Shown piece after piece: positions 12,166 to 23,900 of a stretch of 64,000 nt of DNA. The stretch comes from Limnoperna fortunei (taxonomy: Eukaryota; Mollusca; Bivalvia; Mytilida; Modiolidae), in contig OX104115.1 of assembly GCA_944474755.1 (NCBI GenBank), positions 30,116,043-30,180,042 on the forward strand, read 5' to 3'. The translations under genes and the position numbers were made by a program. How positions within the stretch are numbered: the stretch's first letter is position 1; the number at the start of each line of letters is the position of its first letter. The notes beneath the pieces were generated by a model, which saw only the letters and a list, made by a program, of their open reading frames with translations, was not told where the DNA came from and did not search any database.

Positions 12166-13842
12166 ATGTCGGATGTTAATGAAGACATTCTTTATCTTTC
12201 TGATAAAAATGACGATGAGCTCGTTGAGCCGTCGGTTAAAACAAGAGCTGGTTCAGCCTTGTCTTTTTGTAATTCGCCCGATAAGACTGTGGGTCGTGTT
12301 ATTAAGGGTAGCTCTATGAAAAAGCCTTCTAAGAGAAAAATTTCTAAGAAAGCGTCTAAAGAAGGTGATGGCACCCCTGCAAAGGTTAGCAGGAAATTTA
12401 GTAAAGCCGAAATATCAGATCTAAAACAGCAAATTGGCTTTTCTGAGGTCACGCATTCAATTTCGAGTTTGACTTCGGTTGTACAAAATTTGATCACTCA
12501 ACAAAGTGCTGCTTCTTTTCAGCAACCTACTGCTACGGTGACCCACCCTTCTCCAGTGTTGGACAAGGGTAATGCTAGCACGTTAAGACCTCGTCATATT
12601 CTGCCTCGTTCACCTAATTTTGAAAGTTATGAGGAATCAGTCAGAGATTTTGAAATGAATTTGTTTCGGCCTACTTCGTTGGAAAGGCCAGACACTGATA
12701 GTCTTGATCAAGGGGCTGACCCTAATGCAACATTTCAGGATGCTTTTGATACTCCTAGCTTGTGTAACTTATCAGTTGGTAGAAACTCGAGTTCAGATAA
12801 GGTTGATAACCATGTTACTAGTATTAATTCAGACGAAGGAGAGTGGGTACCAGATATCCTGCAACTTAAGACTGATGAAAAGACTGGGCCTAAAGTCTCT
12901 ACGGGTCTTGCAAAAGCAGTAGATGATGCTGTTACTATTCGCTCTAATAAAGAGAGTATTAAAAATATTGAGGAAAGATATCATCGGCCGGAAAATTGCA
13001 ATTATCTTGTTTTACCCTCAGTTAATGCAGAAATATGGAGGGCTATCCCTAAACCTGCACATGAGCAAGATCTCTTCTTGCAAGAGATTCAAAAGTCTTT
13101 GGCCTCTGGTCTTGTTCCCATAGTTCAGCTTGCTGACCAGTGTATTAAGAATAAGGAACACCTTGATCCTGTTAAGACAAGGTCTTTGTTAGCGGACAGT
13201 ATCAGCCTTATTGGCAATAGTTTCCTTAAGTTGTCACACAGAAGGAGATACAATCTTAAGCAGTATCTTCACAATAGATATACACCTATTTGTACATCTG
13301 AATTGCCTGTTACTAAGCTACTCTTTGGAGATGATTGTATGAAACGGGTGAAGGAATTAGGTGACCCATTGAAATGTCCATTGGGTAATCCCAAGTTTTC
13401 TAAGTATTCTTACAATAAAACTTTAAACTACAAAAGCCCTGCTATGCAGGGCAACTCTCAGGTTCAGAGAAGCAACAGTTCTTATCAATCCCAGTCCAAC
13501 TACAAAAGACAAGGTTATCAAACCTCGACCTCAACAACAGTCTCAAAGAGGCCATTACTATCAATCAAACAGACGAAAGTAAATGATGTCACTAAGGTGA
13601 GAAAATTAGTTTTCCCTGAATGGGGAAAGATTACCTCAGATCAATGGATTTTAGATTTAGTAAAAGATGGTTATAAAATAGAGTTTGATCAAGACCCTCC
13701 AGAATACTCATCATATCGTGAGATTATGTTTTCGGAAGATAAGGCAAAATTAATTGATCTAGAAGTTGATAACTTGCTTAAAAAGGTGTTATTGAAGCAG
13801 TTAAACCTACATCTGGTCAATTTATCTCTACAATTTTTGTAG
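12166..13842 (+). CDS. DIRS ORF1: Gag-like protein running into the start of RT
   Basis: An open frame of 558 codons. The N-terminal third is acidic and then basic (a Lys-rich block near residues 45-80), followed by a region with LVPIVQLADQCI and KLLFGDDC words typical of DIRS ORF1. The last 75 residues (WILDLVKDGYKIEFDQDPPE onwards) look like the segment that precedes RT in these elements. At 13780-13786 the frame meets CTTAAAAAGG; reading one base back continues as GVIEAVKPTSGQF, the RT core, whereas this frame ends 20 codons later. Either a base was lost from the A-run or a -1 shift is used. ATG choice: first Met of the frame after the ITR. Confidence 0.8.
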   Translation: MSDVNEDILYLSDKNDDELVEPSVKTRAGSALSFCNSPDKTVGRVIKGSSMKKPSKRKISKKASKEGDGTPAKVSRKFSKAEISDLKQQIGFSEVTHSISSLTSVVQNLITQQSAASFQQPTATVTHPSPVLDKGNASTLRPRHILPRSPNFESYEESVRDFEMNLFRPTSLERPDTDSLDQGADPNATFQDAFDTPSLCNLSVGRNSSSDKVDNHVTSINSDEGEWVPDILQLKTDEKTGPKVSTGLAKAVDDAVTIRSNKESIKNIEERYHRPENCNYLVLPSVNAEIWRAIPKPAHEQDLFLQEIQKSLASGLVPIVQLADQCIKNKEHLDPVKTRSLLADSISLIGNSFLKLSHRRRYNLKQYLHNRYTPICTSELPVTKLLFGDDCMKRVKELGDPLKCPLGNPKFSKYSYNKTLNYKSPAMQGNSQVQRSNSSYQSQSNYKRQGYQTSTSTTVSKRPLLSIKQTKVNDVTKVRKLVFPEWGKITSDQWILDLVKDGYKIEFDQDPPEYSSYREIMFSEDKAKLIDLEVDNLLKKVLLKQLNLHLVNLSLQFL

Positions 13843-14944
13843 TTCCAAAAAGAGATGGCTCTCTGAGACCAGTTATAAATTTGAGGAAGTTGAATAATTA
13901 TGTGAAATATCAACATTTCAAACAAGAAAACTTGAATTTTGCTCTTGATATTATTCAAAGAAATGATTATCTGACATCCATTGATCTGACAGATGCGTAT
14001 TTTAGTATTTCCATCAATAGAGAATTTACAAAATATTTGAGGTTTTCATGGCGGAATACTCTTTGAGAGTTCAAAGTTTTATGTTTCGGTTTAGCATCTG
14101 CTCCAAGGATTTTTACCAAAGTTTTAAAACCAGTCTATGCCTTATTTCGACAATATGGTATAAGATGCATTTATTATAATGATGAATCCTTAGTTATGAA
14201 TCAGGTTTATTCAGAAAATATTTTTAATACCAGTTTCATTGTTAAAACTTTAGACAAACTTGGATATGGTATAAACTATAAAAAGTCTGTTCTTGTTCCT
14301 ACAAGAAAGTTAATATTTTTTGGTCTTATTATAGACACAGAACTTTTTATGGTGTTTTTAACTATTGAGAAGATACAAAAAATTTTATCAACTGGGAAAC
14401 TGTTGTTAGAAGACAGGTTAATCACGATTATATTACTTGCCTCTTTTATTGGTCTGATAGTTCATGCTTTCAATGCAATTTTGTATGGCCAACTTCATTA
14501 CAGAAAATTAGAAAGAGAAAAAATGTATTATTTGCAAAGGTTTGATGATAACTATGATGCTTTCTTTAAGCTTTCCGAATCATCAAAAACTGATATTTTT
14601 TGGTGGATTTCAAATGTTGAAAATCAAAATGGTAAACCGATCAGACCAAAAGATATATGCAGTTGGATTAAATGTGATGCCAGCAATGAAGGCTGGGTTG
14701 CTCAGTTTTCAGTAATGATAAAACATAAACATATTGGTATTAGATCAGACAATATCACAGCAATTGCTTACATAAATGATATGGGTGGCATGGCTTCATT
14801 GCCTATGGATAAACTTGCAAAAGAAATTTGGAAGTGGTGTCAGTCTAGGGATATTTTACTTACAGCTCAGTACATCCCAGGTGCTGAAAATTTTACAGCT
14901 GATTTTTGTCTAGAAATTTCTCAGATTCTACTGAATGGAAATTA
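13785..14944 (+). pseudogene. DIRS reverse transcriptase and RNase H, broken
   Basis: RT motifs are clear: IFVVPKRDGSLRPVINLR, then SIDLTDAYFSI (motif A Asp present) and CFGLASAPRIFTKVLKP. A TGA at 14064-14066 interrupts the frame just before that last block. The catalytic box that should be YxDD reads YYND-E (about 14170-14190), so the first catalytic Asp is Asn. RNase H starts with CDASNEGW (about 14672) and resumes with IRSDNITAIAYINDMGG, but the 30-40 residues normally between are missing. A one-base loss near 14908 then shifts the frame at ADF. Enzymatically dead by these signs. Confidence 0.85.
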
Positions 14945-15330
14945 AAACCTGTGATTTTTTGCAGTCATTTTTTCAAACCAAATATTGACTTATTTGCATC
15001 TCGATTAAATTTCCAGATTAAAAACTATGCTTCTTGGATTTATGATCCAGAGGCATCTTTTATAGATGCATTTACCTTTTCATGGTCAGATTTGTTACCA
15101 TATGTTTTCCCACCATTCAGTTTGATTGGCAAAATAATTGATAAAATTATTAGAGATAAGGTTAAGATGGCAATTCTAGTTGTGCCTTTCTGGCCAACAC
15201 AGAGTTGGTTCTCTTTGTTAATTTCAGTTCTCATTTCTTTGCCAGTTAGATTGCCAAAACACAGAGACCCTTTATTCATGCCCCATTCCAAAGAAAGTCA
15301 TCCATTCAGAAGGACATTAAATTTGATCAC
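14945..15330 (+). pseudogene. Methyltransferase-like block of the DIRS element
   Basis: In the second frame the segment reads PNIDLFASRLNFQIKNYASW, then DAFTFSWSDLLPYVFPPFSL and LVVPFWPTQSWFSLL. DIRS elements carry a Dam-like methyltransferase domain after RNase H, and the FPPF and D-F-S words fit that position; I did not verify the fold. The frame runs to 15478, but the recombinase continues in another frame from about 15331, so this is an overlap or a frameshift. Confidence 0.4.
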
Positions 15331-16287
15331 CTGTGTTGTATCCTGCAAAGACTTGCTAGTTCAGGATTTTCGAAAAACGCTGTTAATACAATTCTCGCCT
15401 CATGGAGAAATGCAACCAACAAACAATATGAATTATATTGGAAAAAATGGGTTCTTTGGTGTGGTAGACGGCAGGTAAATACCTTTCGTCCGATTGAAAT
15501 AAACATCATTGAATATTTATTAGAACTTCAACAGGCTGGTGTTTCGTATTCAGTTATAAACTGTCATCGTTCTATGTTGTCACAGACTTTAGTGTATTTT
15601 GGAATTAATTTTGACAATTTTGTATCATTACAAAGATTTATGAAAGGATGTTTTAACATGAATCCACCTAAAGTAAGATATACTTTGACGTGGGATGTTT
15701 CTGCTGTATTAGACTTTTTATCTACTTTGTATCCATTGGAGGATTTATCATTGAAAATGTTAACTTATAAACTTGTGGCTTTAATTGCTCTTACTACTGC
15801 TGCTAGAGCTCAGACTTTATCGTTTTTGGATATTAGACATATGTATATTTTGGAAGATTCAGCTGTGCTTGAGATCTCTAAGCTTATAAAGACTACTAGA
15901 CCAGGTTTTTCTAATTGTCCGATTACATTGAAAAGGTTTAGTCAACCAGAACTATGTGTTTTCAGAACTTTATTATGTTATTTGGAAAAAGTTAAGGAAT
16001 TAAGAAAGTCTTCTTCTTTACTAGTATCGTTTTCCACATTCAAAGGGGTTACAACTTGTACTTTAGCCCGGTGGCTGAAGGATGTTCTTCAGTTAGCAGG
16101 AATAGACACTAAAATATTTAAGGCTCACTCTTATCGTGCAGCTTCAACATCTGCAGCATTTAATTCTGGATGTTCTATGAAAGACATTTTAGCAACAGCC
16201 AACTGGTCAAACTCAAAAACTTTCAGAAAGTTTTATTACAGGAACTGCAATAGTTCATTGTCTTATGCTGATTATGTATTGAAATAA
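15331..16287 (+). CDS. DIRS tyrosine recombinase
   Basis: Open in one frame from about 15301 to the TAA at 16285-16287 (first Met of the core at 15574). It inserts the circular intermediate without target duplication. Catalytic residues seen: Arg in TTAARAQTLSFLD (about 15796-15834), His and Arg in HSYRAASTSAA (about 16125), and Tyr nucleophile in TFRKFYYRN (about 16219-16245), giving the R-HxxR-Y order of the family. The N-terminal part has SWRNATNKQYELYWKKW, typical of the SAM-like DNA-binding region. No stop interrupts it, unlike the RT, so it could encode an active protein. Confidence 0.85.
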   Translation: MCCILQRLASSGFSKNAVNTILASWRNATNKQYELYWKKWVLWCGRRQVNTFRPIEINIIEYLLELQQAGVSYSVINCHRSMLSQTLVYFGINFDNFVSLQRFMKGCFNMNPPKVRYTLTWDVSAVLDFLSTLYPLEDLSLKMLTYKLVALIALTTAARAQTLSFLDIRHMYILEDSAVLEISKLIKTTRPGFSNCPITLKRFSQPELCVFRTLLCYLEKVKELRKSSSLLVSFSTFKGVTTCTLARWLKDVLQLAGIDTKIFKAHSYRAASTSAAFNSGCSMKDILATANWSNSKTFRKFYYRNCNSSLSYADYVLK

Positions 16288-16372
16288 TTTTGATTTGTTA
16301 TATAAAGTTTTTTGTAAACTTTACTGGTTTTTTGGGCCAAAAAACTTATTGTTTGTGCCAGAGCTTTAAACA

Positions 16373-16506
16373 AGCTATGTGATACCTGAATGAGCCGAAA
16401 GGCGAAAATGTATAAGAATGTTCCCTCATCCAAGCATACCCCTAAGGATGTGAAGGATGAGGGTCATTCTTGTAATTGAGCCTGAGGCTCAAGAGGGTAT
16501 CACATA
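16373..16506. repeat. DIRS internal complementary region
   Basis: 16373-16421 is the reverse complement of the left end (11729-11775) and 16419-16506 the reverse complement of the right end (16733-16819), joined at ATT. In DIRS elements this block records the circle junction and templates completion of the ends. Confidence 0.92.
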
Positions 16507-16594
16507 CCCGCCCTTTTTTTGTTGGATAATAATTTGGTTTGTACCCAGCCCTATGATGTGATATTTATGTGTCTGTCACAAACTTAACTTTAAA

Positions 16595-16819
16595 GGATGA
16601 CAATTTCGTCACGAGGTTGGGTTATATACTGGATGTCATGTGACATGTTACTTATTATACGGAGTTATTTTTAACTCTTTAAACTGAGACAAGTTTCGTG
16701 CATCTCGCCGATACACTGGAAATGATAGCTATGTGATACCCTCTTGAGCGTCAGGCTCAATTACAAGAATGACCCTCATCCTTCACATCCTTAGGGGTAT
16801 GCTTGGATGAGGGAACATT
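16595..16819. repeat. DIRS right inverted terminal repeat
   Basis: 16595-16737 is complementary to the left repeat; 16733-16819 is the outer part matched by the internal complementary region. The element ends at ATT, 16817-16819. Confidence 0.92.
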
Positions 16820-17730
16820 GTCTTTTAGAATTGTTTAGAATCCACATATGATTGTCCTTCATTCTGTTCAGACAATACATAAGTCAACCGTATTGTTAAT
16901 TGTGGATCATGTAGATGAGTTGGCTATGTTACTTTTTTTCATGTCAGGATTTCTATGAAGTTCTGAAATCAAATACAAGTATGGTAAGTCTTCGAACTCT
17001 TGGTTTTGATGAATATTTGAAGAAGTCATGAAGAATTTATGGCTACCCAGGATGTAATCTTTGTCAATGTGGTACGTTTGTATGTGTAATTGCCAGAGCT
17101 ATCCGGGATATCTAGCTGTTTGATGAGGCATTCATAGAAATGTTACTTAATGCAGATACAGGAAACAACATATTTGTCATGATGTTAAATATTTGCGGGA
17201 ATTTATTAATATATCCAGGAACATGAACAGACAACATGAAATAAAGGCGAACTCCGTCAGGTTGAGCACACGCGTATAATAAACCACGCCTTACCTTTAT
17301 TCACTTGACTACTGGCCACAAAATTACACTAAAATATATGAATTGTCTTGCATTTGAAAAAGAAAGTCACAGAGCAATTAAAACATTCGAATCTAAACTT
17401 TATCCCCACAAATTTCAAAATTAATTTTCCGGAAAAGTGCACATAAATAACATACATGTATTGTTCGATATACCTAAGCAATTAACCCTTTATACAAATT
17501 ATATACAACTAATCAAAAAGTTTACAATAAAACTATTTGAATTACTACCTGCAAAAGCATTGAAATGGGGGTGTATTCTACATCCATCCATATCATGCAC
17601 TGTCAATTATGGTTGATTTAACAAACTAAATATTACATTATTTTCATGTAGAAAATGTCAAAAGCATAGTTATACTTATGAGCGAAAAAATCTGTGATTA
17701 ATAAATTCTGCTTGACTATTTATATTTTAG
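16820..17730. other. Non-coding; the missing half of Ig D3 not found here
   Basis: I looked for the exon with the first half of Ig domain 3 (Cys, then Trp) and did not find it. A 36-nt segment at 16948-16983 has good splice sites on both sides and phase 0, but its 12 residues do not look like an Ig strand, so it is not annotated as an exon. Confidence 0.4.
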
Positions 17731-17911
17731 ACATCCGACAGAGTATCTTATACAAAACCTGTACGGAAACATCATGATAAAGATTATTCCGACGACATTT
17801 GGTATAGTGATTTATCAGTAAGAAATGCAGTGAAGAGTGACCAAGGAATTTATGCTTGTACGGTGACAACACACGATGGAAACTTTGCTGCCTATACATA
17901 TATTGATATTC
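17731..17911 (+). CDS. Receptor exon: second half of Ig domain 3
   Basis: Acceptor ATTTTAG before 17731 (phase 0) and donor C|GTAGGT at 17912 (phase 1). Encodes [20 protein letters not shown] then ACTV: the D-x-G-x-Y-x-C signature of strand F with its Cys. The partner Cys and Trp must be on an earlier exon not found in this window. Confidence 0.88.
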
Positions 17912-20900
17912 GTAGGTATTAGGGGCCAAAAATCCGTTGTTTATTTTGGACAGTATTAGCAGGATTGGACTAAATATGTTTTACTTCATCAAATAGTGAG
18001 GTAAAGTGTAAGATACTGATATTCACAGCAAAGTAGATAGAATGAAATTTACACCTCACCAAGTATCAAACTTAAAAAAAATCACTACATTCAGTAAAAA
18101 ATAGAATGAAATAAGCAAATAATAGAGTTTTCTCCTTTAAGTTGGAGGGTGGGGCTATCGTTTCAAATATTGGTGAGCGACCATCCGAGGATTGTCTAAG
18201 TGTAGTTGAAATTGGTTCAATGATTTTTATTAAATGGTTTGTTTGTAAAAATAAGCTCAATTTGCATGATCGGTCATATCGACACAAATCCCCATAAACA
18301 AGAAGCACAAAGAAAAAATACAATATGAAATAATCAAATCAAGAATCCTAAAAATATCTTCGACTACTTCAATTAATGGCTTCAGTTAAAGTTTGATTTT
18401 AGTTTACAGAAAAATGATGTAGTTTTTGCCAGTTTCAGAATCTAATATTGATCTAATCGAATCGCCTAGTAATAGATACGACTTTCACAACGCCTGGTAA
18501 TTAATATGGTTAATTTATTAATATTTAAAATTTTAATTAGTTTTGAACTAATGAAATACGTGAGAAAAACATGAATAGTTGGGTACGACCGAAGTATTTT
18601 GTTTCCAACAAAGATGTTCTCTTTTACATATGCAAAAGGATGCAAAATACGTGGCAATCTCCTAGCATGGGGTCCATTATGTGTCTACAGCTAGGCTTTC
18701 TGTATAACAACCTGGCACCCTTACCTAAAGACATATCTCGCTATCTGGGGCAACTGCTTAGGTCAAGCCCCAGGAATACCATTGACTATGGACCAAACAT
18801 TTCACATATATTAAATGGACAAAGGTTTCTTATGGTTGCCAAGCTTTGATAGATCGGAATAAATTGATGGAAGTTTGGCTACAACCCGTATTCTTAAACT
18901 GTCTAAGTTGCAATCTAAAACGCGATTTTTAAATAGAAGTAAAAGGTTTGAAAATTTGATAATTTTATCGACACAAATGTAGTTTTCATAATGCAAAATC
19001 CATAATGATCTGTAGTTTCAAATGAAAAACGACAGTGTCTTATAGATTCAAAAACATATTCTGCTATAAAACTGCAGTACATAATGTATTGTACTTGCAT
19101 GATTAAAGAACATATACTGAGGTATCGTACAAAGAATTAGCATTTTGTTCTGACCACAGTTTAAACATGGCCTAGGTAGGATTTGTTTGTACTGATTTGC
19201 TAAGATTAAACGTAAACCCGCAATGTAATTTTTTCTCATTATGATGTGTGTCGAATTTACTTTGGCTCAAATAAAGATCTCATTTTAGCCACAACAACAA
19301 TAAATTCCAGTAACACGAAGTGCAAATCTTTGTTGGAGTTCATTAGTCAATCGACGTTCGGAATATAGGGTACTTTTTAATGCAAAATAAAGCTCTTAAT
19401 TGTTTAATACAGATGCCTGAAACTTTAAAGAAATATTCCAAACATATTGTGAAACTGGTGTTACAGAATTGTTCGAGAACAATATTTCTATTTTTTCAGA
19501 CTGGAATCTAAGTTGTTTTTCAATAAAAGTTTTGTATGTTTACAACTAATATCCCTACAGCTTTGAATTGCATACATATTGGCTCAAATAAAGATCTCAT
19601 TATAGCCACAACAACAATAAATTCCAGTAACACGAAGTGCAAATCTTTGTTAGAGTTCATTAGTCAATCGACGTTCGGAATATAGGGTACTTTTTTATGC
19701 AAAATAAAGCTCTTAATTGTTTAATACAGATGCCTGAAACTTTAAAGAAGATTCCAAACATATTGTGAAACTGGTGTTACAGAATTGTTCGAGAACAATA
19801 TTTCTATTTTTTTAGACTGGAATCTAAGTCGTTTTTCAATAAAATTTTTGTATGTTTACAACTAAGATCCCTACAGCTTTGAATTGCATACATATTGTAG
19901 ATGAAGTTATCTGATATATTTAATAAATTGTTTCAGGCGATGGTTATTTATTTTTAATGCAAGAATCTGAGGTGGTTTATGTGTATGACGGTTTGGATTT
20001 AATTTTGGATTGTGATTTTGATGGATATCCTCCTCCCACATTTTCATTGTGGTTTAGAGGAAAACGGTTGCTTAAAGGAAATAAATATGAGTTTTAGTAA
20101 GTATTTACGCATAAGTATTTGAGTAAGAAACGCGCGTCTGGCGTAGTAAATTCTATTAACCTTGGTATCTTTGATGACATTTTACAGTTATCTTTCTGAA
20201 ATTTCTAGTTTTCATCCGAATAAGAAAACAATGCATGACACAATGTACAGTTCTGCTTGTACATTTGAATTTATGTCTTAGTTGATTTATAACACTTTAT
20301 ACAAAAACACAAAAACACAAAAGCAGTTTCTGACAAAGGTTAGTAATCATTTAAATAAATCACGTAACATTTTTATTCGTGCTAAGATTAGCGCCTGCAT
20401 TTTTATTCTGATAGTATTTTCATGATTTTTGTCGTTTGTAAACATTTACAGCTTAATTTTCTACTTTCAAACCAACCAGATCATTTTGTTTGATTCTAAG
20501 ATCAGAAATCCTAAATAACAACCATTGCAGTATAACATAAAACTAACAACAATGTTTCAATACGCCAATTCTTTCTATGATTTTTTCAACATTAAAAGTG
20601 TTCGTTGAAATCGACAATTAAGGGTTGCTGCCAATCCAGGGCTTATTTAAACATATAAACCAGTTTCAAAATGCAACTATGTTGACTAAATGTAACTCAT
20701 CAGCAATATTCATTAGATGTTACGCTACACAGTTTACTGTATATGAATGTTTCTTGGATAAGTCGACTACAAGCAAACCAAGAAAATGTTTCCAATACGA
20801 CAATAATTAATTTATATTTTCTATTTAACAGTACTGATCCGTATTTTAAATATTTACTAATAACCATTAAAAAGATAGACCGACATATGGCAGGAATATA

Positions 20901-23900
20901 CACAGTCAAAGCTGAAAATTCATATGGTGCTTTAACACGGGATATCACAGTAATTGTAGAATGTAAGTTGCACCGCTCATTAAGAAATAAATCATGGACA
21001 TATGTTATTTATAACACATATCTTAGGACACTTGGTATCATATTCCCATTTATTGGCCTGTTCAAAAAATTACAATGTTTACAGTTTGCTATGCAGACAT
21101 ACGTTTGTTTAATAAATGTCATTGAAGCCAAACTATTGCAATGCAAAATAATAAGCATATTGAATAGTTTTCATATTTTTATGAAAATAATCGAAAATGT
21201 GTACTAAAGACCAAATAAAGCCATCTATATTTTAGAAACAAAGAAAACCAGAGAATTAAAAGTAATTTAGTGCTTGAAATAGTGCTTCCCACAAATACAT
21301 GTATATTCATTATGGTCCAGTCTTTGCATAAAAAATAGGTGTAGAAAACAGAATTAATATCTACCATAAAAGGCATAAACATATAGGTTTAATTGAGTTT
21401 GAGTTAAAAATTGCTATATCAACTCTAGTAATGTAATTTTCTATGTTATAACAAGCGAGGGTCTAGCTGGACATTTCATAGAAATTACATAAAGAGAGTT
21501 GATTTAAGCGATTTTCAACTATCACGAGTTATGAAACGTTTTTTCTTATGATTCTGTACCGAATATTTATCAAGCAGCGCAACGGCACCCGCTTACAAGG
21601 AGACATTCCGTACATTCCAGTATGTCGTCAACAGTTGTTAGAGCCGACATGCTGTGCGGTAGGAAAACTGGCAATCTTTGTCAATTAAGATTGGAGTCGA
21701 GTACACCCTGCCTGCAGTGAGAATCGAACCCGCAATCTCAGTGTTGACAGACCACGTGATCATTAGTATACGAACTACCTTGACCACTCGGCCACCGAGG
21801 CCCCCGGGATTATGATAAAGCAGCTCAATCATAAGAGACATGTATCTATCATATATACTACAACTTGAGTGGATTTTCTTTTCCGTTCCTTCACTGTGAA
21901 AGTTCTACTCTATACACATTGTAGAGAAGTCGTTTGCTCTGTCTGTTACTTCATTATCAAAATTGAATGCATTATCCACAGGAAAAATAAAATAAAGATT
22001 TATGTTTTCTTGCTTTACAAAATAAGAGCAAATAACGTTGACATTGTAGCCTGCCCACTGTGAAGGATTGTCTTAATTAGCAGTTGTACTAAATAAGATA
22101 AATGTCAATCAGTTGTTGATGATTTCAAATAGCATGGTCTTACCATCTTTTTCACAGCAGAAACATAACCTTTTTTGGCAATTTTAACATAAAAAATCTC
22201 TTGCTGCTATGAACTATTTAGTACCAGTTTTAACTTGAGGCATGATAAGCCTCCATCTCAAACTAAATAGATTCATGCATAATATTAAGTTATCAGACTT
22301 CCTCTGATAAAGAGTTATCGTAATTGGATGTAACAAACTATTTCCGTAGCTTGAATTGTTTGAGATCAATTAAATAAAGTGTTATAAACCTGGGAGATAT
22401 GATATACATACAATAAAGGTTTAACACCTCCTCTACTTTAATACAGACACCTTATTTCTGATTGTATTACACAATTATGTAAAACTTAGCATCGTTTTGC
22501 AAGTATAAATAATAAATGTAACAAATAATATTGTTTGTGATGACCTGAAGGAGTGTTTGCTCATTAATATCTTTATCTTCAGATAAACCTGATATAAACA
22601 TGGACATAAAGGATGGTTCTTACTATATTTTAAATAAAGAATACAATATTACGTGCACAACCGAATCAAAGCCTCAAGTAAAAGACAAAGATATTTGGTG
22701 GGAATTTACTCCATTTAATTGGAATACACCTTCAATTATAGAAACGAGCAATTGGAAACACCTGACCGATCCAACTTATAATTTATCTATCACTGATAGC
22801 AAGTTCTGCGACAGTGTTGCCACTTTTCAAATAATTGCAACACAGTCGGTAGTGTTTAGATGTAATGCTAGAAATGAAGTGGGAACTTCCGCTCAGAGCA
22901 AACTCTTCAGAATTAGTGGTAGGTATATTACATTAAGAAATGTATGAATGTTTGATACCGTTATAATGTTTTATACAGTTAGCTTACATGTCATGCAGTT
23001 GTACCTTCATTCCAATATGCTAATGATTCACACAGAATTCCAATATTGTCATTTATTATGACATTCGAGTGTTGTATATACATATAGTTTAATAGACATA
23101 TAATATACCTTTGGTTTCTAGTAATTTGTAACATTTTTAGCTTTAAGAAAACTTTAACATCTTAGCAATATAACTGTCTTCAACATCTGAACAATAAAAC
23201 TGTCAAAAAGTTAGTTCTATGCCTTCTTGTTTTGTATTAATATAAACAGATGGTAATAAATAATTCTTAAAAGAACACACGTATAACCGATCTGAGTAAT
23301 AAACTAAGTGTTGCATAGAAAGGTATGACACTTCTAACCAAGAGAGGATGTCCTACAAACCAAATTGTGTAAACTGAAGAATTATTGTTACGTAAAGTTT
23401 ACATTAAAGTCAGTTCACACGAAGAAAAATAAACTTTGAATTCACGTGAAATGAGCTGTAGCATTAATTTCACATGAACATCGATTCTTGTGAATGTTAT
23501 ATCAATGAAAAAATAATTTTGAATTCACCTAAATAACTAAAAGTAGCATTTGTTTTTGTTACCTCTCATGAACAAAATTGAGAAAAAAATTAGAAATACA
23601 AATCAGACAAAGGTAATTTACATATATTTTTTTGCAAATTTTGCATTAAATTCATGTGTACTAAATGTGCCTGTTACAAAACCATGCCATACAACTATTC
23701 TACATATAGCAAAGACTTGATGGAAGTTATAATGAAAAGTGAAAAACATTAAAATTGTTTAGCATGTAATCGTATTAAGGCATACATCTATTGCGTATAT
23801 ATTACAATTATTATCATTTAAAAAGTTGATAAAAGTATTAGTCACCCAAAAAATAAAGTTCGTAGTGTTTCAAATATTGGTCAGTATTTGGCTCATAGCT

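Larger units (their letters stand above)
11729..16819 (+). mobile_element. DIRS-type tyrosine-recombinase retrotransposon, 5091 bp
   Basis: The element shows the DIRS plan: inverted terminal repeats (11729-11907 and 16595-16819), an internal complementary region (16373-16506), a gag-like ORF, RT plus RNase H, a methyltransferase-like block and a tyrosine recombinase, all on +. No target-site duplication is expected or seen; both ends carry the trinucleotide ATT (11729-11731 and 16817-16819), matching the overlap at the junction in the internal region. RT and RNase H are damaged, so this copy is not autonomous. It lies upstream of the first visible receptor exon and is probably in that gene's intron or 5' flank. 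Confidence 0.93.

Noticed and set aside
12192..12497. Minus-strand 101-codon frame
   Set aside because: Shadow of the DIRS gag-like ORF on the opposite strand.
16948..16983. 36-nt exon candidate with CAG acceptor and GTAAGT donor
   Set aside because: Its residues do not fit an Ig strand. The frame continues loosely downstream (FDEYLKKS, YGYPG) more like an unrelated decayed protein.
18571..18849. 92-codon plus frame in the D3-D4 intron
   Set aside because: No recognised motif, no splice support, within an intron.
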